Of a stretch of 36,094 nucleotides of DNA, positions 8,876 through 16,489 are shown piece by piece (position 1 is the first letter of the stretch; each line of letters starts with the position of its first letter). The translations under genes were made by a program, and so were the position numbers. This DNA comes from Candidatus Melainabacteria bacterium. Its GTDB lineage: Bacteria; Cyanobacteriota; Vampirovibrionia; Obscuribacterales; Obscuribacteraceae. A model generated the notes under the pieces. That model made no database searches. It was not told the DNA's origin and saw nothing but the letters and a program-made list of their open reading frames with translations. Where the stretch lies: the NCBI GenBank assembly GCA_003151275.1, contig PLXC01000098.1, forward strand, positions 1 through 36,094, in the 5' to 3' direction.

Positions 8876-9309
8876 AGGCTCGTCCTCAGACTTATGAACA
8901 ATGCCTAATCTAGACAGAATGTGTCCCAGACGACTAAGACGATCGTTCAGAGTTTGCTCCGCTAATAACTTATCAGCTAAAGAGCTGCAGCATCAATTCT
9001 CTTTTGTTTAAGTGACAATCGGTAAGGAAGCGGCTTATAACCATTTTAGAGAGTGCTCCAAGAAGGCTTGTTACCGCTCAGCCGCCGGGAAGCGGCGATT
9101 TCACTATTAAGTTTCTCTCTGTGAAACCACAAGTCTCAGCTCTGTGACTGATGTCGAGGCACAACTTAAAAAGCATTCACCAACCTTCCGGGTAATTCAT
9201 GACTACTCCAAGGTAGACTAGGCACGTGCGTTAAGACGATTTTGGGTACAATCGCGAATTGCCATCACATTTGGTGAACAAGTTTCCACTCGGAGAACAG
9301 CTCAGAAAT
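8876..9309. promoter_or_regulatory. Divergent promoter region between the two glycan operons
   Basis: This 434-base gap separates the leftward asnB operon from the rightward GT2 operon and must hold both promoters. I see no protein gene. A small GC hairpin lies at 9081-9096 (GCCGC paired with GCGGC). A -10-like TACAAT at 9247-9252 could serve the rightward operon, but no good -35 box stands at 17 bases, so this is weak. If it is used, transcription would begin near 9259 and the ATG at 9310 would be the start of the GT2 gene. Confidence 0.4.
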
Positions 9310-10374
9310 ATGCGTAGCCTTCGGCACAAAACTAAACCAATTGACCTCGAATCGAACGATTGGTTAGACGATAAGAAATTTGGGAGATCGCACCGCACCG
9401 CGCCTAAGCCGGAGCTATCGGTGGTGATTCCGGTGTACAACGAATCAGGCAACATCGAACTGCTCTACGACAAATTGATCGTTGCGCTGACTGCAACCGG
9501 TCAAACTTGGGAAGTTATTTTTATTGACGATGGCTCGATTGACAGTTCGTACGAAGAACTGGAAGCGGTGTCGTTGCAGGATAAACGAATAAAGGTCATC
9601 AAATTCGTCCGCAATTTCGGACAAACCGCAGCTTTAGCCGCCGGAATCGATCACGCCCTTGGAAAAATCATCATTCCGATGGACGCTGATTTGCAAAATG
9701 ATCCTGCGGACATCAAATTGTTGCTCGCCAAAATGGATGAGGGTTACGACGTCGTAAGCGGCTGGCGCAAGCACCGCCAAGACGCTTTGATCAGTCGACT
9801 GATACCATCCTGGGTGGCAAACAAAATCATTTCGGTGATCAGCGGAGTTCGCCTGCACGATTATGGTTGCTCATTGAAGGCTTATCGCAAAGAAGTAATT
9901 AAGAACATTCGTCTCTATGGGGAGATGCATCGGTTCGTTCCTATCTACGCCAGCTGGCAAGGAGCAAGGGTCGCTGAGATTCCAGTCAATCACTATGCTC
10001 GTCAGATTGGACAATCAAAATACGGGATCTCGCGAACATTCAAAGTAGTGTTAGATCTGATCACCGTAAAATTCATGTCTAGTTATTTCACCAAGCCAAT
10101 TTATGTCTTCGGGACCGCCGGTATTGTTGCGCTCGCTATCTCGTTTGCCGCCTTCATCTGGATGGTCGCACTGAAGTATGTTTTTCACACCCACACATTT
10201 ATTGAGACACCGCTGCCGGTGCTTATCGCAATGTTTTTCATGGTCGGCATACAGTTCATTATGATGGGACTGCTTGCTGAAATTCTGATGCGTACCTATC
10301 ACGAGTCCCAAGGCAAGCGCATTTATATCGTGGAAGAAAGACTGAATACCTTAGCGGACGACGCAACGGACTGA
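9310..10374 (+). CDS. Polyprenyl-phosphate glycosyltransferase, GT2 (GtrB/ArnC/DPM1 type)
   Basis: A membrane-anchored GT2 enzyme of 354 residues. I favour the ATG at 9310; a TTG at 9259 is the alternative and neither has a close ribosome site. The catalytic domain begins ELSVVIPVYNESGNIELLY, then shows FIDDGS, FVRNFGQTAALAAG and the metal-binding DADLQNDP, all typical of dolichol/undecaprenyl-phosphate sugar synthases. Two membrane segments near residues 262-287 and 301-327 anchor the C terminus, as in GtrB and ArnC. The expected reaction is transfer of a sugar from a nucleotide donor to undecaprenyl phosphate on the cytosolic face. The next gene encodes an ArnT-like transferase that would use the product after flipping, and the third gene an epimerase that could make the donor. 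Confidence 0.9.
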   Translation: MRSLRHKTKPIDLESNDWLDDKKFGRSHRTAPKPELSVVIPVYNESGNIELLYDKLIVALTATGQTWEVIFIDDGSIDSSYEELEAVSLQDKRIKVIKFVRNFGQTAALAAGIDHALGKIIIPMDADLQNDPADIKLLLAKMDEGYDVVSGWRKHRQDALISRLIPSWVANKIISVISGVRLHDYGCSLKAYRKEVIKNIRLYGEMHRFVPIYASWQGARVAEIPVNHYARQIGQSKYGISRTFKVVLDLITVKFMSSYFTKPIYVFGTAGIVALAISFAAFIWMVALKYVFHTHTFIETPLPVLIAMFFMVGIQFIMMGLLAEILMRTYHESQGKRIYIVEERLNTLADDATD

Positions 10375-10385
10375 AAAACCGATTC

Positions 10386-12257
10386 ATGGCGTTTTCAACT
10401 CTAGCCAAAGAAAAGGCAGCCGATGATGCATCGGTTCTCTCAACCAAATCAGATTGGCAGCTAGCTAAATCGAAATGGCAGTTTTTGGCTGTATTTGGTC
10501 TAGTCTTTGGCGCCGCATGCTTGTTGATCTTCAACAACCTAGGCAACTTTCCGCTATTCAATCCGGACGAGGCTTTGTACGCCGAACCAGCTCGCGAAAT
10601 GTTGGAAACCGGCGAATACATCACGACCTGGCTTAACTACGCGGTCCGCTTTACGAAGCCACCGCTAGTGATCTGGGCGATGGCGGCAAACTATCAGTTG
10701 TTCGGCGTGACGGAATTTGCTGCGCGCTACTTCGGTGCAGCGTGCGCAGCAATCTTAGTTGCGGCAACTTACCTGTTCGCGAGAATTCACCTCAACGGTC
10801 GTGCTGCGCTTATAGCCGCCTTCACTCTGATGACCGCACCGCTGTTCATCGGCACCGCCCGTGAAGCAATCACGGATATGCCGCTGTCTCTGTTCTTAGC
10901 AGGCAGTTTGATGTGCTTTTATCACAGCTATGCGATTCGTTCTAGCTTGGCAAAAGAGCACGAACCTATTGAAGAGCACGAATCTTTTAACGGATCCAAT
11001 GAACTCCCGGACACCTCAGTAATTGGAAGCAATGCAACCTTTTGGCTTTGGATAGGCTACGCTCTAGTTGGTCTTGCGGTCATGACCAAAGGTCCAATCG
11101 GAATCATCCTGCCAGTGGCGATACTAGGCGTCTTTCACTTGATTCGTCTGAACGTCAAATCAGCTTTGCTGTTCTACAAGCCCTGGTTCGGCATTCTCTT
11201 AGTAGCACTAATAGCGGTGCCATGGTTTGCAGTAGAAATAAGTGTCACTAAGGGCGCTTACTATAACGAATTCATTCTGAGAGAGAATTTCCAACGCTTC
11301 ACGGCCGTGGTCGACCATAAAGCGGCGTGGTGGTATCACATCGCTGCGATGCTGGGAGGATTCTTCCCCTGGTCAGTATTTCTTCCAGGAGCACTGGTAG
11401 CTGCTTTGTTTGCCAGGACTGCTGGAACAAACAAAGTTCTCACACGTTTTCAAAATCTGACACCTCGACAATCATTAATGCTGTTTGCCGCATGTGCAAG
11501 TTTGATCATTTTAGGATTTTTTAGCGCTGGTGTTTCGAAGCTGATTCCCTACACTTTGCCCGCGTTTCCGATGTTAGCTTTGCTCACAGCCGGTTATATC
11601 GACGAATTGTGGACAGAAAAAGCATGGAAACCACTAGCAGTAGTTTTTGGACTGCTTACAGCTGTTTATGCAGGAACTCTTCTAGCGGTTCCCATTCTCG
11701 GAACAAAGCTGCACGACTGCCCGCCTGCACTGCTTACTGCGATCACTGCGCTGCTTGTTGTGCATGCGGTCGCGGCTCTAACATCTGCAATCCTGAGCAT
11801 CAAACAGAAGTATGCAGCAGCCCTGATCTCATTTTGCGTTGCTACGTTTTTCGCCCTGCTATTCATCGGCAACCAGGGTCTAGAAGCAGTTTCAGATCAA
11901 TGGGAAACACCAATCCAAAGTTTCGCGCAGTTCGCTGCTGCGTCGAAAGATCCCATTCTTGTTTATCAAATGCGAAAACCATCGGTTACCTTTTACGCCA
12001 AGAGAAAATTTCTACTTCCAAAAAATCCTAAAGAACTGACATACATATTAAGCAAAACGGACAGAGCTTATATAATTTCGCGTTCTCGCAGTGAGAAAGA
12101 TTTGAAGGCAGTACTCGGCAGCAAACACCTTTGCCAAATGGGGCAATACGTCTTAACGGGTTATAGACGTCCCGCATCATCGAAATCAAGCGCTAATTCT
12201 CCCGCCGCTAACGCTCCTCCAACTTCGGTCGACAAGGAAATGGACAGTAATGACTAA
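10386..12257 (+). CDS. ArnT-like GT-C glycosyltransferase (family 39), canonical motif
   Basis: An integral membrane protein of 623 residues starting 11 bases after the GT2 stop. The first periplasmic loop has the full family motif NPDEALYAEPAREML (D61-E62), followed by VRFTKPPLVIW and VMTKGPIGI, so the catalytic acidic pair missing in the paralogue at 1956-3779 is present. An acidic loop not typical of the family (EHEPIEEHESFNG, near residues 195-210) interrupts the membrane part, and the C terminus ends in a Ser/Pro/Ala-rich tail. The expected role is transfer of the polyprenyl-linked sugar made by the preceding GT2 to an acceptor outside the inner membrane (lipid A, another glycan or protein). 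The last eight bases overlap the epimerase gene, which indicates tight co-expression. Confidence 0.9.
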   Translation: MAFSTLAKEKAADDASVLSTKSDWQLAKSKWQFLAVFGLVFGAACLLIFNNLGNFPLFNPDEALYAEPAREMLETGEYITTWLNYAVRFTKPPLVIWAMAANYQLFGVTEFAARYFGAACAAILVAATYLFARIHLNGRAALIAAFTLMTAPLFIGTAREAITDMPLSLFLAGSLMCFYHSYAIRSSLAKEHEPIEEHESFNGSNELPDTSVIGSNATFWLWIGYALVGLAVMTKGPIGIILPVAILGVFHLIRLNVKSALLFYKPWFGILLVALIAVPWFAVEISVTKGAYYNEFILRENFQRFTAVVDHKAAWWYHIAAMLGGFFPWSVFLPGALVAALFARTAGTNKVLTRFQNLTPRQSLMLFAACASLIILGFFSAGVSKLIPYTLPAFPMLALLTAGYIDELWTEKAWKPLAVVFGLLTAVYAGTLLAVPILGTKLHDCPPALLTAITALLVVHAVAALTSAILSIKQKYAAALISFCVATFFALLFIGNQGLEAVSDQWETPIQSFAQFAAASKDPILVYQMRKPSVTFYAKRKFLLPKNPKELTYILSKTDRAYIISRSRSEKDLKAVLGSKHLCQMGQYVLTGYRRPASSKSSANSPAANAPPTSVDKEMDSND

Positions 12258-13236
12258 GAGCGCACAATCGATTTTGGTAACGGGCGGAGCCGGATTTATA
12301 GGCAGCCACCTCGTCGACCGGTTACTTAAAGAAGGTAATCGAATCACCATAATTGACAATTTTAACGGCTTCTACGCTCCTGAGACAAAGCGCGAAAACA
12401 TTTCCGCGCACCTCAACAATCCAGCCTACAATTTGGTGGAAGGAGATCTGAGAAATCCTGACGATGTTCGAAGAGCTTTTAGTCTGGATTCGTACGACGT
12501 TGTTGTGCATCTTGCGGCGATGGCAGGTGTTCTTCCCTCACTGGAGAATCCCTCACTGTACATGGATGTAAACGTACTTGGCACGCAGCGTTTACTTGAT
12601 GAGATCAACAAACAGCCCAAGGTTCCCTATTTGGTTTTTTGCTCATCTAGCTCGGTGTATGGCGAGCGCTCAACTGAAAAATTTAGCGAAACGGATCAAA
12701 CAGATCGACCATTGTCACCATATGCGGCATCAAAGATCGCGGCTGAGGCAGCTTGCTTTGCGGCGTACAGAACGACTGGATTACAAGTCGTTTGCATACG
12801 TCCATTCACTGTATTTGGACCAAGGCAGCGGCCAGATTTGGCCATCCACAAGTTCTGCCACCTAATTGAAAATGGCGATCCGATAGAGCTTTATGGCGAT
12901 GGCACCAGCAAACGCGATTACACATTTGTTGGCGACATCGTTGCTGGAATCGTGAGCGCGATAAATTTACGTCCGCAAGGTTTTGAAGTGATAAATCTAG
13001 GTCGCTCGAATCCAGTGACGCTGCTTGAGATGATTCACAGCATTGAGAACGCTCTTGGGAAATCAGCCAAGATTACTAAGAAACCAATGCAAATCGGTGA
13101 TGTACCATACACCTACGCGGATATAGACAAGGCACGACGCTTATTGGGATACGAACCTGTCACCTCATTTGATGATGGAATTGCCGAATTTGTGAATTGG
13201 TTTCGCCAACACAAATTGACTCTGTCCGCAAAATAA
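12250..13236 (+). CDS. NAD-dependent sugar-nucleotide epimerase, UDP-glucuronate 4-epimerase-like
   Basis: A soluble extended SDR of 328 residues, the usual length. It shows the NAD-binding TGGAGFIG (11-18), the acidic end of strand 2 (IIDNFNGFY), the CSSSSVYGE active-site strand (Ser about 134) and the Tyr158/Lys162 pair in SPYAASK. The stretch VVHLAAMAGVLPSLENPSLY closely follows the 'HLAAQAGVRYSLENP.AY' pattern of UDP-glucuronate 4-epimerases, which separates it from plain GalE. The expected reaction is UDP-GlcA to UDP-GalA or a related 4-epimerisation. It starts inside the end of the ArnT-like gene and is the last gene of the operon. A dehydratase or a different epimerase specificity cannot be excluded. 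Confidence 0.85.
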   Translation: MTKSAQSILVTGGAGFIGSHLVDRLLKEGNRITIIDNFNGFYAPETKRENISAHLNNPAYNLVEGDLRNPDDVRRAFSLDSYDVVVHLAAMAGVLPSLENPSLYMDVNVLGTQRLLDEINKQPKVPYLVFCSSSSVYGERSTEKFSETDQTDRPLSPYAASKIAAEAACFAAYRTTGLQVVCIRPFTVFGPRQRPDLAIHKFCHLIENGDPIELYGDGTSKRDYTFVGDIVAGIVSAINLRPQGFEVINLGRSNPVTLLEMIHSIENALGKSAKITKKPMQIGDVPYTYADIDKARRLLGYEPVTSFDDGIAEFVNWFRQHKLTLSAK

Positions 13237-13274
13237 TTCTCCAGACCGGTAGCATTGCGCCGCCTAAATGCTCG

Positions 13275-13357
13275 AAAATGTCTCTCAATTTCAGACGGCA
13301 CCCCTTCCTTTTTTTAGGTATCCCAGATCAAATGAAGCAATATTACATCAGGGTTTC
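13275..13357 (+). repeat. Copy 2 of the 3'-flank element of the glycan island
   Basis: Bases 13335-13357 repeat, in inverted orientation, the 23 bases at 5111-5133. A second matching block at 13275-13294 corresponds to 5137-5158, but here the blocks are 40 bases apart rather than 3. The copy begins about 40 bases after the epimerase stop, in the same relation to transcription as copy 1. A weaker similarity (CAGACTTTAC followed by AGGCT) is seen near 5050 and 13391, in direct orientation. Confidence 0.75.
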
Positions 13358-13407
13358 GAGACTTTCGCCTTTCCGGAAAAGCCTATAAATACAGACTTTA
13401 CAGGCTA

Positions 13408-13435
13408 TTGAAAGTCCGCGTTTTTTGCTTAACAT
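13408..13435 (+). promoter_or_regulatory. Possible promoter for the DUF427/ABC genes
   Basis: TTGAAA (13408-13413) and TAACAT (13430-13435) are 16 bases apart and resemble sigma-70 boxes, about 70 bases before the DUF427 start. A six-base inverted repeat, AGTCCG/CGGACT (13413-13418 and 13442-13447), straddles the -10 region and could be an operator. The match is modest. Confidence 0.35.
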
Positions 13436-13504
13436 ATTAAACGGACTAAAAAAGAAAAAGATAGGTCGCCGCCGTCCGGTTTTAATTTATGAGGAGATCG
13501 AAAA

Positions 13505-13789
13505 ATGCCAAAAGCAATCTGGAACAATGTCGTAGTGGCAGAAAGCGATCAATGCGAGACCGTTGAAGGCAACTGCTATTTTCCTCCGGATGCTTTGCAC
13601 AAAGAATTTTTTAGATCTAGTAGAACCACTTCCATTTGTTCGTGGAAAGGCGAAGCGCGCTATTACACACTCGAAATCGACGGGAAGCAAAACCCGGACT
13701 CCGCTTGGTATTATCCTGAACCTAAGTCAGCGGCGCAAAACATCAAAGGCTACGTAGCTTTTTGGAAGGGCGTAAAAATCGAACAATAG
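13505..13789 (+). CDS. DUF427 domain protein
   Basis: A small soluble protein of 94 residues with a strong ribosome site (GAGGAG eight bases before the ATG). It is a single DUF427 domain: AIWNNVVVAESDQCETVEGN, then the YFPPDAL segment, the SICSWKGEARYYTLEIDG segment and the AWYYPEP motif before a short GYVAFWKGV end. The family folds as a compact beta structure and is widespread in cyanobacteria and actinobacteria. Its reaction is not established to my knowledge. The ABC ATPase gene starts 16 bases after its stop, so co-transcription is likely and a link to the imported solute is possible. Confidence 0.9.
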   Translation: MPKAIWNNVVVAESDQCETVEGNCYFPPDALHKEFFRSSRTTSICSWKGEARYYTLEIDGKQNPDSAWYYPEPKSAAQNIKGYVAFWKGVKIEQ

Positions 13790-13805
13790 TTCGAACTGTT
13801 ATCAA

Positions 13806-14561
13806 ATGATCAAATTTACCGAAGTGTCTAAGACTTACGACGGCGGAGGCTCCTATGCCTTACGCGATCTGAACTTGACTGTGGCAAATGGTGAATTTCT
13901 AGTTCTGCTCGGCTCTTCTGGAAGCGGCAAAAGCACCACGTTGAAGATGATCAATCGCTTGATCGAACCATCCTCTGGAGCTGTGGAGCTGGACGGCAAG
14001 CTGATCAAAGACATCGATCTCGTTCAACTTCGGCGTTCCATCGGTTATGTGTTCCAAGGTATTGGTCTCTTTCCGCATATGACAATTGCCGAAAACATAG
14101 CCATTGTTCCGCGATTAATGGGTTGGCCGAAAGAGAAACAGCTTGCCAGAGTGGCGGCATTATTGGACTTAACCGGTCTGCCTCACAACTTCTCCGAGCG
14201 ACTTCCTGAGCAACTTTCTGGCGGGCAGCAACAGAGAGTTGGAGTAGCCAGAGCACTGGCAGTAGATCCCGAATACTTGCTCATGGACGAACCATTTGGT
14301 GCACTGGATGCGGTGACACGAGATAAATTGCAACAGGAAATGCTGCAATGGCGAACGACTTTGAACAAAACGGTAATTTTCGTCACCCACGATCTTTTTG
14401 AAGCGCTCACACTAGGAGACAGGATCGCCATTTTTCATGATGGCGTCATGCAGCAAGTCGGCACTCGCACCGAGGTGCTCGGCTCACCTGCAACCGCGTT
14501 CGTGAAGGACTTGTTTGCTAAACCTGCAAAGCAGTTGCAGGAATTTAAGGACCTAGTTTAA
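13806..14561 (+). CDS. ABC importer ATPase, OpuC/OsmV/EgtV type
   Basis: A 251-residue ATP-binding subunit with Walker A GSSGSGKST (36-44), the Q-loop in GYVFQGIGLFP, the signature LSGGQQQRV (137-145), Walker B LLMDEP (158-163) and the switch His in VIFVTHD. It is most like the ATPases of quaternary-amine or osmoprotectant importers (ATTLKMINRLIEP-type N terminus), but it is short: the C-terminal CBS domains found in ProV or OpuCA are absent. Its stop overlaps by one base with the start of the permease/binding-protein fusion, so both are made together. Substrates of this class are glycine betaine, choline, carnitine or ergothioneine. Confidence 0.9.
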   Translation: MIKFTEVSKTYDGGGSYALRDLNLTVANGEFLVLLGSSGSGKSTTLKMINRLIEPSSGAVELDGKLIKDIDLVQLRRSIGYVFQGIGLFPHMTIAENIAIVPRLMGWPKEKQLARVAALLDLTGLPHNFSERLPEQLSGGQQQRVGVARALAVDPEYLLMDEPFGALDAVTRDKLQQEMLQWRTTLNKTVIFVTHDLFEALTLGDRIAIFHDGVMQQVGTRTEVLGSPATAFVKDLFAKPAKQLQEFKDLV

Positions 14562-16147
14562 TGGCGCAGCAAGACCTGACCAGTTTCTTAATAGAGCGAG
14601 CACCAGAACTTGCACAGCGCACCGCTGAACATTTGATGCTGGCGAGTGTATCAACACTAATTGCAACTATAGCTGGTGTCGTAATTGCCATCGTCTGTTT
14701 CGAATATCGCCAATTACGCAATCCGATCACTGCGACGGTCGGAATTTTGCAAACCGTTCCTAGTTTGGCGATGCTTGTTTTTCTCATGACCGTGATTGGC
14801 AAAATAGGCGTCTTTCCTGCACTAGCGGCGTTGACGCTCTACGCGCTCTTGCCGATCGTGCGCAATACGATCATTGGACTGGAGAGTATCCCCGCTCCGA
14901 CAATTGAAGCAGCTCAGGGAATTGGCATGACCAGAGCGCAGCAAATTTTTCTGGTGCGGATTCCGATGGCGATGCCCGCAATAGTGGCTGGTATCCGCAC
15001 CGCCGCTGTCGTTGGAGTTGGCATTGCCACTCTCAGCGCATTTATTGGTGCCGGTGGACTCGGTGAGTTTATCAACCGAGGACTGGCGCTTTCAAACACA
15101 CGCCTTATACTGTTGGGAGCCATTCCAGCTGCCATTCTGGCTATCGTTGCCGATGGCATTCTGGCAATCGCCGAGTGGGGCTTACAACCAACCAAAGCTA
15201 CAGATCGCCTGATCAGCGCATCACAGAGAAAGTTGCGCCGACGGTTTGCCGCCTCGCTTCCTGCTATCGTCTGTCTCGCTAGCTTGATATTCTACTTTTG
15301 CGAACATCCGCTTGTCGCTCAACCTAACGTTATTAAGATTGGCACCAAGCACTTTACGGAATCTTTGATTCTTGGTGAATTGATGGCACAGGCGATTGAG
15401 GGAAGGACGAAGCTCAAAGTGGAAAGGCGGTTCGACCTGGGTGGAAGCCTGGTTTGTCACGGAGCGCTGATGCGTGGGGATGTTGATGTTTATCCAGAAT
15501 ACACAGGTACGAGCTTAGCGACAATTTTAAACATGGAAGGCATTCAAGATCCGACGCTGGCACTGACTACGGTATCACGGGCATACAAAGAAAGATTTGC
15601 GCTAGTTTGGCTTCCTTCATTTGGATTTAACAACGCATGGGCGGTCATTGTCAAAGAAGCGACAGCCAATAGCCACGGTTGGACAAAGATCTCGGACCTA
15701 AAGGGATCGGCAGAAAAATTGCGCATGGGTTTAACATCAGAATTCGCTGAACGATCTGATGGCTATCCCGGCCTGAAGAAAATTTATGGACTTAACTTCG
15801 GACGAATAACAGACTTAGACACAAATATCGCCTATCGTGCTCTTAAAGAAAATCAACTCGATGCCACCGCCGGCAATTCCACCGACGGAAGAATTGATGC
15901 GTATAAGCTGAAAATTCTGGATGACGACAAGCACTTTTTCCCTGCCTATCAGGCTGCTCCTGTGGCAAGAGAAGAGGCGCTTAAGGACCATCCTGAACTG
16001 ATAGCTGTGTTTAATTCCCTTTCTGGCACAATCAACAATGCCACCATGCGACAGCTTAATTACAAAGTTGACGGAGAACATCGCTCCCCTTCCGAAGTAG
16101 CGCATGAGTTTTTAGTGGCAAGACATCTGATTGACGACTCCAAGTAA
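14561..16147 (+). CDS. ABC importer permease fused to substrate-binding domain (OpuC/EgtU type)
   Basis: A 528-residue fusion. Residues about 15-220 form the permease, with five or six hydrophobic segments and the EAA-type loop EAAQGIGMTRAQQIFLVRIP. A further membrane segment near 232-248 tethers the C-terminal half, an OpuAC/ProX-like solute-binding domain starting at NVIKIGTKHFTESLILGELM and containing GDVDVYPEYTGT. Such single-chain permease-binding proteins are known for betaine/carnitine importers and for the ergothioneine importer EgtU. The complex would be a dimer of this chain with two copies of the preceding ATPase. Which solute is carried is open: the aromatic-cage residues cannot be judged without a structure alignment. 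No separate binding protein is needed or present. Confidence 0.9.
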   Translation: MAQQDLTSFLIERAPELAQRTAEHLMLASVSTLIATIAGVVIAIVCFEYRQLRNPITATVGILQTVPSLAMLVFLMTVIGKIGVFPALAALTLYALLPIVRNTIIGLESIPAPTIEAAQGIGMTRAQQIFLVRIPMAMPAIVAGIRTAAVVGVGIATLSAFIGAGGLGEFINRGLALSNTRLILLGAIPAAILAIVADGILAIAEWGLQPTKATDRLISASQRKLRRRFAASLPAIVCLASLIFYFCEHPLVAQPNVIKIGTKHFTESLILGELMAQAIEGRTKLKVERRFDLGGSLVCHGALMRGDVDVYPEYTGTSLATILNMEGIQDPTLALTTVSRAYKERFALVWLPSFGFNNAWAVIVKEATANSHGWTKISDLKGSAEKLRMGLTSEFAERSDGYPGLKKIYGLNFGRITDLDTNIAYRALKENQLDATAGNSTDGRIDAYKLKILDDDKHFFPAYQAAPVAREEALKDHPELIAVFNSLSGTINNATMRQLNYKVDGEHRSPSEVAHEFLVARHLIDDSK

Positions 16148-16442
16148 AAGTCGAATCAAGTCGACAGATTAGTATCGATCTTAATCCTTACCCGCGCGGA
16201 AAGCTATTGTTCCAGGGGAAGCAGGTCATGGCGGACCATGCGACAAAGCAAATTAATAGAGCTAGATCAGGGTATGAAGTATTAGTCGGGATTCAAATCA
16301 ACCCATGAATACGGGGCCATTGTTTATCGCTCGGTATTTAAATGAACCCATGAAATATGAGCCATTGTTTTAACGCTTGGTCTTCAAATCAAACCATGAT
16401 ATGCGTAGCAGTTTTTTTAATGCTCGGTGTTTAAATCAACCC
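16148..16442. other. Leader region of the TPR gene, with decayed start-site copies
   Basis: Apart from the tandem array given separately, the region contains a small inverted repeat, CATGG/CCATG, near 16228-16241 with no T tract. I see no RNA gene and no convincing -35/-10 pair. The array leaves several very short open frames: 16305-16373 (22 codons, in frame through two copies) and 16396-16434 (MICVAVFLMLGV). Confidence 0.5.
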
Positions 16443-16489
16443 ATGAAGTATTCAGCCATTGTCATAATGCTCATTTTACTGGCCCAGTT
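16274..16489 (+). repeat. Tandem 45-47-base copies of the TPR gene's start region
   Basis: The segment that includes the true start codon and first ten or so codons of the TPR gene is present in degenerate tandem copies upstream. Start triplets stand at 16305, 16350, 16396 and 16443 (spacing 45, 46, 47), each preceded by a version of AAATCAACCC and followed by a version of GCCATTGT..TAATGCTCGG. A fifth, shortened copy begins at 16274 (ATGAAGTATTAG) and lacks about 16 bases. Only the last copy reads on into the gene. Confidence 0.85.

Noticed and set aside
9259..9309. TTG at 9259 as start of the GT2 gene
   Set aside because: The ATG at 9310 gives a normal N terminus, and a possible -10 box at 9247 would put the transcript start near 9259.
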